Assembly (NCBI RefSeq): GCF_029227915.1 | Contig: NC_079880.1 | Coordinates: 15,022,001 to 15,086,000 of the forward strand | Origin: Hydractinia symbiolongicarpus | Lineage: Eukaryota; Cnidaria; Hydrozoa; Anthoathecata; Hydractiniidae | Direction: 5' to 3' | Length of the DNA: 64,000 nucleotides | Part shown: in pieces, positions 29,168-41,259 of the stretch | Position numbering within the stretch: the stretch's first letter is position 1 | How the letters are laid out: each line of letters starts with the position of its first letter | Made by a program: the position numbers and the translations under genes | The notes under the pieces: model-generated | The model's input: the letters and a program-made list of their open reading frames with translations, nothing else | Database searches by the model: none | Told to the model about the DNA's origin: nothing

Positions 29168-31629
29168 TCTCTATAATAATAAGCCAGTTCCGTGTGTCTG
29201 TAACAGGCAAAGTGGATATCGTCATTTTCCCTTGATGTTGCCGAAAAAAATCTTTGATGTTGCCGAAAAAAAATATGTCTTCTTTGTCGTGAAAAGCCGC
29301 GAGTTTTGTGTGGTTTGTTAAATGAAGTTCTAGCACAAAGTAACGGAAATTGTGTTTGCAAAAAAGATGGCTGTCCTTTTTAAGCATTTGTCTTCTCTTG
29401 CCTTTTAAATAAATCTTTACAAAAGCATTTAAAAAGGGGCATGGTATATAAATGAAGTATAGAAACGTTTCTGTAAGGTTTGTTTATGTTTTTTAAAGTT
29501 TTGATGATATTATTGATGCGAGACATGTTTGTTAGCTAGCATCAACCACACCAACAACAACTAGCTAGGTAGCTAGGAATTTATAAATATGTAGCCATGT
29601 TCTTTATACCTAGCTAAGTCTCCAGTTTATATTTAAGTGACCAGCTATTAGCTGCTGTAGCTACCTTATGTTAGCTTCAGTTTTATGTTGCTTTTTACAT
29701 GTAAGCTAATCTTAGTGGTCTTTGCTAAGAATGTGACTGTAACTTATTTTAATTGACATTTTAAGCTTAAATTAACAAGCCACAACAACTTTTAAAAAAG
29801 TATTACATAATATTTAAGAAGAGTTTAAGGACTGTTTTTAAGCAAATAATGTATTTTTCACAATTTGTGTATGCAAATAATGTATTTTTTACATTTTGTG
29901 TAACTAAACTTATATACATCGGTTACATGCAATATGACGATATTTTTATTTAACATGTAGTAATTCTGGTACCTTAAGTGTAGTGATTTTTGTTGTTCTA
30001 GATGTTCTGACTAAATGTTTTTGTTTATGGCATTGTGTCTCAATTAAGAAAAGTTTCAACTTTTTTGAGGGAGTACAACACCGAAAAAACTTGTGTTTTT
30101 TTTATATTTTGTATAAATTCTTACCGGGCAGGACTCTGTACAACATACCGAAATGACTGATCCCTCTCTATTTATAAATTTGATGCGTTCCAAATCACAG
30201 TTTTTTGAAATTTTGGGTAATATTTAATGAGTACAAGATGCAAATACTGATTTTTGTTGAATCAGAATATTTCCTACAAACATTCTTTTGTTACACTTTT
30301 GTGGAGAAAAAGTGTATGCAATGTCATCAGAATAACTGATTTTGTTGCAAACTGTTTTTCTTTTTTCACATTTTGGATTGAAATATTGTTATAAAGGGCA
30401 TATATCAATAGACATATATATACCAAAATAATTAAATTCTGCAAACTTTGATTTTGTCGTTCACCTCTCATCTTTTTTATTTTCATTAAACTTTTGAGGA
30501 AAACCATAGGAATTATTTAGAATTTGTATTTTGTGTTGCAAATTTAGTGCAAAAATTTAACTGTTGTGAGGGAGGACCATATGCAATTATATATACTAAA
30601 AATAATAATTTGATATTCTACAAGTTGTATTTTTGTATGCACTTAAATGACTGCTTTTTCTGAGTTGAATTTGATGGGTTTCATATCAATTTTGTGGAAG
30701 ATTTTATGGCTGAAGACAATATAGAACATGCCAATTGAACTGATTTTTGTTCATATTTTGATTTGCTCCTCATAAACCTTTGTGTTCTACATTTATTGTA
30801 AACTTTTGTGAGGAAGGACCATATATATATACAATGTTTTCAAAATAATGATTTTTGTTGATTTGAAATTTACTCCTTGCTCATTACTTTTTCGACATTT
30901 CAGGTTAAAATGTTTGGTAAAGTCAGTACGGATCATTAGACAAAAAATTGTTTTGTTAACCGGTTAATTTTTACATTTTGTGCATATCTTTGCGGGAGAG
31001 GATGGTATGCAACTGAATAAATGATTTTTCAAAGTTTAACTTTTTGTTTTTAGGTGTTTTGTGTTTGTTTAAGTTTGGCTTTTTGATATTATTCAGGTTG
31101 TATTGTTGTATAAGCATTTAGGGAAAAGACAATGTTTAAAATGCGTAAAGAACTTATTTCATAGATCTGTGCTTACTGTTGCAAGCCTTTCTTTTCGACA
31201 CTTCAGATTAAAATATTGAAGGTTTTCAACATAATCACATAATAAGATGTATACATATTTGAGATATGTGTTATTTCTGACATTATTATTATTGTTGTCG
31301 TAACTGTCTGGGTTGTGACTGTCAATGTTGTAACTTTCTACTAACTAGATTTTACACCTTGCACGCCGTTGTTTTTCATATTTTGTCTGAAGTTTTGTTG
31401 GGAGGATTTCATGCGATTTGACATTTGATATTTTGTGTTAGATTTTAAGAACTTTTTTGTTAAATTATGACTTATATACTTTCTTTTTATGCATTTTCAA
31501 ATTATTTTTTTTAGTAAAAGGCATATTCAATATACTGAAATATTTGCTGATGTCATCAAAATTCAAATGACAGAACTTTTCAATTGTTTTTCTGCCTAAG
31601 TGGATTTTTCCACGGGCCTAATCGACTAG
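29168..31629 (+). mobile_element. Non-autonomous Helitron H2, joined directly to H1
   Basis: Starts TCTCTATAATAATAAG immediately after the CTAG of H1 and ends CGACTAG at 31629 before a T, with the same GTGGA/TCCAC hairpin. The first 60 bases match H1 and H3, but the interior is different and larger: degenerate repeats of roughly 150-270 bases rich in TTTTGTT and containing AGGACCATAT-type blocks (about 30580, 30810, with a looser match at 31000). No protein-coding region is supported. Confidence 0.82.
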
Positions 31630-31981
31630 TATATATATAATCTCTGTAACACACCTATTTGAGTCAAACCAAAGTCACTGCTCAAAAACAACCAATGATT
31701 ACCCACACAATAAATAAACACAATAAAGTCAGCTCTCTTTCTATAAATATCAAAGGTCAGCTCTCTTTCTAAAAATATCAAAGGTCAGCTCTCTTTCTAA
31801 AAATATCAAAGGTCAGCTCTATTTCTATAAATATCAAAGGTCAGCTCTCTTTCTAAAAATATCAAAGGTCAGCTCTATTTCTATAAATATCAAAGGCTTT
31901 TCTGCAAAGTATACAACTCCTGCAACTCACTGTTATCAAAAACTTTAACCTTCAAAAATTGATAAACATCATCTATATAAC
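31630..31981. repeat. 28-bp minisatellite beside the transposase fragment
   Basis: Six tandem copies of a 28-base unit (TCAGCTCTCTTTCTA then AAATATCAAAGG) run from 31729 to 31896, with alternating C/A and T/A variants. The rest of the interval is short A+T-rich spacer. Confidence 0.9.
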
Positions 31982-32868
31982 TTAAGTAAATTTTAACTCA
32001 GAAGAAATCTTAGACATTGATGCACAATCGCAAAGGCTGCACTTTGTTTCATTTAGGCTAAACTTCATACCACATTTTAAACAAGAATTTTCATTGGTCT
32101 CAACAATGTACTTTGTTGATCTTTTTCTGTATTTTTTTGCATCATAACCACTTTCTCTCAAATAAATTAGTTCAATGTACTCATGCCTAAATATTCTTGG
32201 CCAACGACGTTGGTATGTGGTGTTTTTGCTGTACTTTTGAATTTTTTGATGCTTTTGTTCTCGACCTTCCATGGTGTTTACTCCAAGGCCGAGAGAATAC
32301 AATTCATATGTTTTGGCTGCATAAAATGGCACACAGTTGCACAAGGTCCATAAACTTGGACTAATGGAAGTTTTATACAAGCATGAAATTTTGAAAAGCT
32401 TACGACATGCTTCCTTTAGCTCCTCGACACAATCTTTATCAAATGTCTCAATCCTAACAGACAGAGATACTGCTTTTCTTAGGTACACAGATTCCAAATG
32501 TATGCGTAATAATTTTAACCTGAGTTTGTCGTTTGTTATGTTTCGTAAAACAAGTAATATCAAATTAGGAAAATGTCTTAAATACAAAAGACTTTCCTTT
32601 CCTCGAAATCTGAAGGTGAATTCTTTATCATCATGTTTTGAACTCTCATTGAACCACGTCCGAATCTTTTTCGATAAAAAGTTACAGTTCATGTTGGAGC
32701 GGATAAACGCAACAAATTTAAAAAACAGGCTTTCCTCTGGGATATCTTTAAAGGCTTTATACTTTCCTAAGTTTGATTCTGCTACAGAGATTTTGAATGT
32801 TTTCATGAAGACAGCTTTGACAACATTGTTCTTAATATGAAGTTGTTCTGGTTTAGCACAATCTACGT
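31982..32868 (-). pseudogene. Second, 5'-truncated copy of the DNA-transposon protein
   Basis: The last 274 codons from ATG 32806 are open and align with the C-terminal part of the protein at 1903-4281: YKAFKDIP, CNFLSKKI, FTFRFRGKES, SPSLWTLCNC, MEGREQKHQ, RWPRIFRHEYI. The similarity extends upstream, without an ATG, to about 32868. The acidic E of MEGRE and the zinc-like CxxC pairs of the tail are kept. The two Asp-bearing blocks of the full protein are missing, so it is not functional alone. Confidence 0.85.
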
Positions 32869-32933
32869 ACTTAGGGTCGTTTGCGGACCGCGCATCACAG
32901 CTGCATAATTGCGCAATTCTTGTACGGCTTATT

Positions 32934-32942
32934 CCCGCCGTG
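32934..32942. repeat. Terminus of the second DNA-transposon copy
   Basis: CCCGCCGTG, the inverse of the CACGGCGGG terminus at 940, lies just upstream of the truncated ORF and is followed by AAA, the same target triplet as the first copy. The opposite end was not found. Confidence 0.5.
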
Positions 32943-33836
32943 AAATCTTTAGTTTTTGTTTAAAACATGGAATTGTTTCTCTAACATATTTATCGTTTTT
33001 AACCGTAATTGTTTAGCAGCAAGAAGAAGTTAGAATTGGATAAAGATTTAAGCTACAACCGTGTGCAATAAAACTATAGAAAGAGCCAAATCTTAAAAAC
33101 CTTTATTCTTAACCATTATTCTTTTACCTGTATCAATGTCCATTTTAATAATGAGCAAAAAAAACAGTAACAATATTAAAATTAAATTTGTCTGATCTTT
33201 GTAACAAGAAAATTGTTATTCACTGCCAAGGTATTTGCTTTTTATCACTTTGGCCTGTGAGAAATAAAATCTTTCTTCATTCGATATGGTACCTATTCAT
33301 GAGACTACTTGGTGGATGGCTCAACAAATTTCACAAAATGACATTATTTATAAACGATGCCATTTATTTGTTATAAAATCTCGTTATTGGCTGCGGTAAT
33401 TAAAAATATAAGTTTTTTTCATTGCTAAGGACGTATCAGGAAATGAAACCCAATAGCAGGTTTAACAACTTACACTCCTGCGAGGCTGCAATTTTTTTAG
33501 AGTGGATTCTGGCTATTCCAAGGAAACAATAGAGAACTGATGTCCGGGATTGTAGACATTGATAATTTCAAACTAGCCGATTAAATACGTTTTACTATTA
33601 AAAGTACAATAATTTTTACGGCTCTCTCTTCTGTTTTTGCAACTAGTGTTAAAGAATTTACTCAAATAAAAACACATTTATTAAAGTTTATACGTTTCTA
33701 CAAAAAACCAATACAATCGATTAATTTATAGAAAGATTTAAACATCCCCATCTCTAGTGTGGTAACAATTGTCCTTCTCTTTTTAGGCCTTTTTTTCAGG
33801 CACATAACGTACACCAGAGGTGAAATTTCGCATTTT
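32943..33836. other. Spacer, no gene seen
   Basis: A+T-rich; only chance readings between the transposon fragment and the 3' end of the MACPF gene. Confidence 0.5.
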
Positions 33837-36818
33837 TTATCTACCATAAGCAAACGCTAAATCAATTTCAGGTATATATTGAAATCCAGCATACACAATG
33901 CCTTGTGTTCGGCTATTAGCTCGATATTCAAATTTAAAAAATGTTGATTCCTGGATTTTATGCTCTTCTGCGACTGTACTGTCATCCAAATCATGCTGAC
34001 AAAACAACACAAAACCAAACCTTTTATTTTCTACTCTCCCTTGAGTCAGTTTAAAGAGAAAGTCAAATGTATAACCTTCAGGGGGTGGTCCATTAAGGTT
34101 AAGAAATGCCGTATTGAGTGTATTTCTGAATTGTATGCGTCGAACTTTAGTTAAAGGGTCATTTTTTTGCCATCCAAGATAGGTCATATACAGCCTGTTT
34201 TTTGAAATTGCAGACACGATTTTGTCACCTTTAATGAGCTTACATTTACTATTCGTTACCTTGTAATGAAGCAAGAATAACTTATCTTCTTCAGGCTTGT
34301 GACGTTCCAGGTCTTGTCTCAGCTGTTCAAATCCTTGTGTTGTTTTGACACCTACTTTGATGCGCTTTTTAACAAGCTCTTCGAGAAGCAAACTAGCCGA
34401 AACAGAGTCAGCGGAAAAAGCGTATTGACAAATATCATTAGCGCTACCGCTATTCGGGATGCACTTTTGTAACAGAGAATCGCATTCATCGTTTACTCCA
34501 CATGTGATTTTTTGACTTTTTTGACAAGCAACTTCACCACGTACCGATACACAGTAGTTATCATATAACTCACTAACCTTCTCCAAAATTTTTTTATAGT
34601 CTAAATTTTTTAAGTGGTCATCTCCTTTGTGAAAGGAATCTTTAAATATATCTATGATCGGTGCCATTTTAAATTTTATAGGTAAAGGCGCAACAAATGG
34701 TTGAGAAGCCCATTTATACAAGTCAGACGCAGGTTTTGAGCCAAAGGAGGTGACACTTTCCCTTTGAATATCATTATCAACATTATCAAGCATTGTACTC
34801 TGAAAGCTTGTGCAGTCTGTGCTGCTTTTTGAATACGAAAAGAAAAAATTAACGCCCATTCTGTCCTTATTACATTTATCAATTCCACTGATGCCGCTGT
34901 TTGCATACTCATCTCTTGTGTAGCGTCTTTCAATAGCAAGTCGAGAACCCATGGTAGCATGTGTCAGATAATGTGTTCCAAATTCATTTAGGAATTGATA
35001 AAAATACGTGGAAATAGCATCTTTGTCACCTGCAGCTACCACTTCGTTCAGCTTAAGTAAGCCTCGTTTAAACGTATCAGAAAACGGGGGTGGATTCCAT
35101 TTGGATATTTGAAGGCTGTATTCCGCACATTTTGCATCATTAACACTTAGTAGACCCTCCATGCCTTTAAAAAATTCCGCATTTTGTTGGGACTCTTCAC
35201 TTGCCTCAAAGGAAGATTCGTAAATGGATTTGATTGTTGTTGATGCATTCAAAATGCCAACATCAGCTTCTAGTTCTATCGGAGGGTTACTTGAAAAGGA
35301 GCTCCCAGTAACCTTGGATTTGACTAATCTGTTTCTATATTGACTAAAACTTGACACAGTTCTAGAGTTAGTCACCAAATTGCATTTCCGTACTTGTCTT
35401 ACTGTTATTCCACTATGAAGTGCATACCTTCTGTTATGGTCAGCACCAATTGGTGCAAAGATGTACGCAGTTTCAAAACCAGGATCTTGATTTACAGTTG
35501 TTGAATAGGGATTTCCTATGAAGAAATGCGACAATTAAAACTATGATATCTTCGCAATTGTTTTTAACTAAGTCCGACTGGGAATTGGCTCAATATTAGC
35601 CTTGGTGCCCCTATTTACCCGGGCGAAGTCCTTTATACGTTGTTTTTGCATTTAGGATACTAGCAAAATTTAGAGATGAGCATATTCTTAGGATATTCGT
35701 TTTGTCTAATTTTATCTTCGATATTCTCATAGAGTATCTCTTATAATAATACAGAGACTGTGTCTGTTTGTAACAGGCAAAGTGGATGTCTTCATTTTCC
35801 TTTGATGTAGCCGAAAAAGTTATGTCTAATATGTTAAATTTTTTGACGTTAGGGTGCGACGTCAACAACACTACTTTAACGTCAATATCCTATATTAAAT
35901 TAATGAAGCCATTACAGTGCATTGAGGCCAAATAACTTGGAAACGAGTTGGTGATGTCAATGTTTTTTCACCGCGTGTGTAACTAGGGACCATTTGGGAC
36001 CAATTTGGGTAATTTTCCAAACCTGGGTCCCGAATCCGTTTCGGAATGAACGGGTTTATGACGTCATCAAAAAACCTTTAAACCACAATATTTCCGTAAC
36101 CGTTGGTCAAAAATACATGATCCTATACATTTTCTTAATCAGCATTTCAAGAGTTATAACATGAAGGCAACGGGTATACAAATTTCAAAAAAATAATTTT
36201 CTGTACTTTTATTAGGGACTTTGCTGACGTCAGCAAAATTTTTTAACCCGTAAATCTCATTAACCATTCATCAAAAGCACGTGATTACATACATTTTCTT
36301 GATCAGCACTTTAAGGTCTACACAATAAAGGCAACGTAAAAACAAGGTTCTAATTTTCTTTTTGCAGATGGGTTGCTGACGTCATCAAAATTCATATGAC
36401 GCTTATTTTTCAATTTTATCCTGCTTCAGTGGATTTTTCCACGGGCTTTATCGACTAGTATTCTTATAAAACAGGATATGCAATTAAACAACAAACCTTT
36501 GATTAAGTTGTATCCAACCATCGCAGCAACGATATTAGCATATGGCTCGTAACCGGGATCGCAGTATGGTCCTGAACAGGGATTTAAAAGAATTTCTTGG
36601 TTCACGCTTCTTACTTGACCTGGCTCTGAAGGGGGGTTTCCTTGAAATGTGTTGTGTCTGGCTAAGTTTAACCTTTGCCCATCTCTTGCATCTGTAACAT
36701 TAAATCGTGTATGTAATGGAGAAGTTAGCTTATATATATTATGCTTTTGATTGTACGTCTTTGAAGATGCTGCAATGTTTTGTATCAACAATGTTAACAA
36801 AATAGCAGACTTCAACAT
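33837..36818 (-). CDS. Secreted MACPF-domain protein, two exons, long form
   Basis: Exon 1 is 36818-36497 (ATG 36818, signal peptide MLKSAILLTLLIQNIAA) and exon 2 is 35515-33837. The intron has GT at 36496-36495 and AG at 35517-35516 and keeps the frame, giving 666 residues. The MACPF signature FGTHYLTHATMGS is encoded near 34982-34944. C-terminal to it is a Cys-rich segment (CGVNDECDSLLQKC) and about 200 residues of a probable beta-rich tail. This is the only copy of the three that looks complete. Family members form membrane pores; a role in venom, defence or development is possible and not decidable here. A Helitron fills most of the intron. Confidence 0.88.
35737..36458 (+). mobile_element. 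Non-autonomous Helitron H3 inside the MACPF intron
   Basis: Begins TCTCTTATAATAATACAG after A (35736) and ends GACTAG before T (36459), with hairpin GTGGA/TCCAC near 36429-36442. Body landmarks are shared with H1 (GTAACAGGCAAAGTGGAT near the start, TTTCACCGCGTG, ATCCGTTTCGGAATG). It lies on the strand opposite to the gene and leaves both splice sites intact. Confidence 0.87.
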
Positions 36819-38627
36819 ATTTGCCAATAATTTTAGATCTGCTAAAAAACAAATATAAAATAGTTATATATATATATATGTGTTTCATTAATTTTGAGAA
36901 TTTGAGGATTACCTATTATTAATTACTAATGCAGGAAGTTGATCTATTGTATAGTACATGATTAACCCTAGTCGTGCTGAGGTGTGTGTGTGTGTGTGTG
37001 TGTGTGTGGACATGGGGGAGGCAGTTGGCGATGATTTTATTATATATTAGAGCAATGATTAAAATTGGGGACTAAAACATATAAAAATATTTTAAAAAAA
37101 AATCAGGTCCTTTAGAGTACCGAAATTATTATTAGGGATTGGGTGGAACAAATGGGAAAAATAGAATGCATCAATAATCTCTTTGCATTTTTATGAATTG
37201 CAGTATTTTTCATTCAGTTAAATGACGTGTTACAAGGCCAGAACGGCAATAATATTCAACATCTGGTATTTTTGTTGTACTGTTGTTATCACCAAATGCG
37301 GCATATCAACCTTTTTAAGTACCTTCTGTTTCTTTCTCCACAAAAAAATCTTAAATTATTTTGCAAGCAAATGTCTGTTGCATTTAAGAGTATCCGCCCA
37401 ATTCATAAAATCGACTTGGTATCCCGACTTTTTTACATACTAAAAATGCTTAAACTTCTTGTTAATTAATTAATCGTTGATTCTTTGACTTTATCTCACT
37501 AACCAAGTCATTCCAAAAACTTAGTCACTCCAAAAAAATCAATCGTTCTGAAAATTCATATTCTGTCAATGAGAGTAATGATTTTCAATTTGGCTTGCTT
37601 TTCTAGGAATTGGCGAGTTGATGCTGTTTGTCAGCCTTGTAAAATGGCCGAAAATGTGCAATTTCTTTATACGATGTTACATTTTTACATATTTTTTGTT
37701 GTAAATAATGAAACGGAAAAAAAGTGTGCACGATGTGTTTAAAACAGAACCTTTACACCTTCGTCATCTTGATTATTTATATTAAAAGTTTCTTAAAAAT
37801 TTAAAACATTATTTTGAAGTATTTTGTTTTCAGTCTGCTATTTTCACGAATACTCTGTATCGCAAACTAATTAAGAAATGCGCGATTGCTTACCTTTTCC
37901 GTCTTATCTTGTCAATTTAGTTGCTCACCAGATTTTATATTTGTTAAGTAAAACCAATGGTTTTACCATTCGAATTATTTAACCTTTATTTGTTCTGGTC
38001 TACTTTTTTATTTACTCGTTTTTTATTTTCTGTATTTATTTGGTAAATGAAGCGTGTCAATTTTATTTACATGTGCTTATTGGTGCGATCAATGTGTTTT
38101 ACTTCATTGCCTGCTGCGCTTTCTTTGTTTCTAAATTTCATGCCAGTATTTATGTTTTTGTACAAACTTAATGATGCGTAACATTGTGCAATTTAATTTA
38201 TACAAATCAATTTCTAAAATATATTTTTGTACATTTTGTATATTTTTGATATTTCAAATGATACTAGTTCGGTGATTACAAATTTTTCGTTGAACTTCTC
38301 AGTATATGCGTTGAAGCTTTATTTTAATTCTCGGATATCGGATTAATTGAAATGATTTGCTTCATGCGTTTCATCCTTATAAAAAACACGCCCTAAAATC
38401 AACGGTTACTGTGACTATGCACAAAACTTTACTTCGCATAGCTTTTCTTTTAAATTTTGTTGTTGTTGTTGTTTTGCGCCAGCCTAAAAGTATGAAATGT
38501 CCAAAAAAAATTTTGTGTTTCATTTCAACTAGTGTAACTCATTGATCAGATCAGAAGAAATGTAAAAATTTAAAACTTATTAGCCAGAATAAGACTATTG
38601 ATAACTGGTCAAGGGTCAATTCTGCCC
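36819..38627. other. Spacer with GT microsatellite
   Basis: A pure GT run at 36982-37008 and a TATATATA run near 36868. A+T-rich elsewhere; readings at 37222-37469 have no motifs. Only AAATTTTGTTGTTGTT-type simple sequence is seen near 38460. Confidence 0.5.
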
Positions 38628-40084
38628 TTGGATTGACAACAACATCAGATATCTCATGATCAAGAGAGATAAAGCCCTTAGAAAAGCTCGTAAGACAAAC
38701 GCAGCAGCAGACTGGAAAGCATACAGAAAAATTCGTAACAAATGTACCACTGACTTACGAACAGCTAAAGGTAACTACAGTAGGGATCTGTTAAGTCGAA
38801 ACTCAAGAAATCCAAAAATTGGGACACTATAAAAATCATAATGCCCACCAAGACAAGGAAAGTTACTAATGATGCAACTACAACTACCAATAAATTCGAA
38901 AAAGTAAATACCTTATGTTCATTTTACTCTAACGTAACACATCAGTTAAAATTAAAATCTATTTACCTAAAAGATTTTATCTGGAATAAACCAAAACATT
39001 CACTTTTAAGAACATGTATGAAATTTAAATTAAACTATGTATCACGCATATTTGTTGAGAACGAACTAAAAAAGCTTAAGCGTCAAAAGTCAACTGGTTC
39101 GGATAATCTTCCGCCAGCTTTATTGAAGGACTGTACATCTGCGATTGCTGAACCACTGTGTTATTTAATCAACTTATCATTAGACAACTCAGAAGTACCA
39201 TCAGATCTATTTTAGGGATCTACTTTAGGACCGCTTTTATTTTTAATTTTCTTTAATGATTTTGAGACCTCGCTTATTAGAGCACGTACTATCCAATTCG
39301 CTGACGACACAGTGGTTTATATTGCTGGAAGTAATGTGAATTTTATGGAATATACTTTGAACTCAGAATTAAAAAATATCGAACAGTACCTAATCGATAA
39401 TGATCTTGTGATTAACTTAAAAAGAGGAAAAACGGAACCAATGTTATTCGGAACTGGAAAAAAGTTGAATTCAGTATCCCACAAGCTCAAGCTATTTTAC
39501 AATTTTGTGGAAGTCGACACGACAAGCCAGTATAAACATTTGGATTCGACTCTGGATTCAAAACAATCTATGCAGGTAAACTTTGACACAGCCTACAAGA
39601 AAGCTTCAACAAGGCTTCGTCTCCTATCAGCATTGAGATCGCATATTGATGACAACACTGCTACTATCATTTACAACATGATGATACTACCTCTTATCAC
39701 GTTTAACAGTATCATCAACCTTAAATTTACAAATACACAACAGAAAAGGCTTGTGTCCCTGAACAACAGAGCAAGAAATGTCACGAGAAATGCAAACGTT
39801 ACATCAATCAAAAGTATGATAATAAGAAACGTGTGTTGCGTAGTTCGTAAATGTATTGACGGAGAGAGTTGTAGCAGCTTCAACAGTTCTTCGAATTGAT
39901 GAATCACGAAAGGGTTACACGAAAAAAGCAGTTATCATTACGCTTGCCAAAAGTTAAATTAGAAGTTGCAAAAAGTGGTTTTTATTACATGGGTGCTGAT
40001 ACATACAACAAGTTGCCATTAGATATTAGAAAAGAAAAATGTTATGTAACATTTAAAAAGAAATTGAAGCAATACTATATTTAG
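38628..40084 (+). pseudogene. Internally deleted LINE ORF2 with 3' end
   Basis: The reading starts near 38628 (PWIDNNIRYLMIKRDKALRK), shows the RT fingers block KRQKSTGSDNLPPALLKD (about 39080-39130) and stops at 39215. It resumes in the palm at GSTLGPLLFLIFFNDF (about 39215-39262) and QFADDTVVY (about 39296-39322, catalytic Asp pair). The fingers-to-palm segment between VPSDL and GSTLGP is missing, an internal deletion. The C-terminal part (to 39899) and a tail block ending YVTFKKKLKQYYI (to 40084) follow, with a frame change near 39897. Of the same broad Jockey/CR1 type as the left-edge LINE but a different family. Confidence 0.85.
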
Positions 40085-40325
40085 GTGTATGTTATGAAAT
40101 TTTGTTTCTTTGTTTTCTAGATGTGTCCCATTTGAGTAGCGTCTTTACTCTAAGTTTGTGTCCACACTCAATCATTTTCTCTGCCCTTTGTTTTACATTT
40201 TCTTCTATTTTTTTCTCATATCGTTTTTATTTAGATTTTAATCAAATATTAACTATTTTTTAGCTATTTTTTTAAACAGGACACATTTGTAAAGCAGATA
40301 TTTTATCTAAAATGTTTTATCCTGT

Positions 40326-40440
40326 ATAAATAAATAAATAAACAAACAAACAAACAAACAAACAAACAAACAAACAAACAAACAAACAAACAAACAAACA
40401 AACAAACAAACAAACAAACAAACAAACAAACAAATAAATA
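40326..40440 (+). repeat. AAAC microsatellite, LINE tail
   Basis: TAAATAAATAAACAAACAAAC repeated for about 110 bases, 240 bases after the LINE stop. Tail microsatellites of this sort mark the 3' ends of several non-LTR families. Confidence 0.8.
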
Positions 40441-41259
40441 CTAAACGCGAACACGCTCAGATAAAAAACGAAATTCGCGAAGCAAATAACATTTCTGCGG
40501 ATTAAAAATTATTTGCAATCAAAATCACATGCCCTAAATTCAAAGGCAAGAAAGAGATAGTGGTTCTTGAAAGTAATTTGTACCTGGCAATGTAATGGCT
40601 GTGACAGTGTAATGAGAGTGGCAGTGTAATGACAGTGATAGCGTAATGCATACCTGACGTGTTTTTTATCAATTAAAACCTTTGTCGCTCTTTTCCCGTA
40701 GTCAGCATCTAAGCGTTTTGTAAGCCATTGTTATTATTACCCTGCAGTGGTGTGTTTTTGAATGTTTACGTCACGTACACGTGATCAGTCTGTACAGGCA
40801 CTAAAAAATCATGAAAAGAACACACAACAACAAAGTGAAATTAACATAAAAGGCAAAACAAATGTAAAGTCCTAACGTTTTAAAGTTTTATAGCTTATGT
40901 TCCACAACAAAGCAGAAATATGGATTGTTTAAGAAAGAAAAATGAACTAATTTGATATGCATATCATTCAAAAGATAAAAGAACTGTTTAAATTCTACAC
41001 AATTGTCAACCACTCGAGAAGTCTTTTTTGGTGGTTATGTTTAATTTTATTGCAATAATTCCATCAACTAAACGACTGTTCTTCAATGTTCATGTTTTTC
41101 TCAAAACAAAATGAATATCGATTCATAAAAAATAGCTTGGTTTCCATTTAATGTGTATTTTCCCGTCTAGACAGACTAATCGGCTCATAAGCCATAAATA
41201 ACCAGTTTAACCCTATTCGGTTTGGGAGGGTGGGGGGCGGATTCCGCCCCCCCTGACGT
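40441..41259. other. Spacer, no gene seen
   Basis: A+T-rich, with a short repeated GGCAGTGTAATGACAGTG-like motif around 40600-40640. A G+C-rich self-complementary patch at about 41225-41255 marks the start of repeat family A copy 2. Confidence 0.45.

Noticed and set aside
28423-29387. Minus-strand ORFs in the Helitrons
   Set aside because: They span conserved Helitron ends and recur only because the repeat recurs; no protein features.
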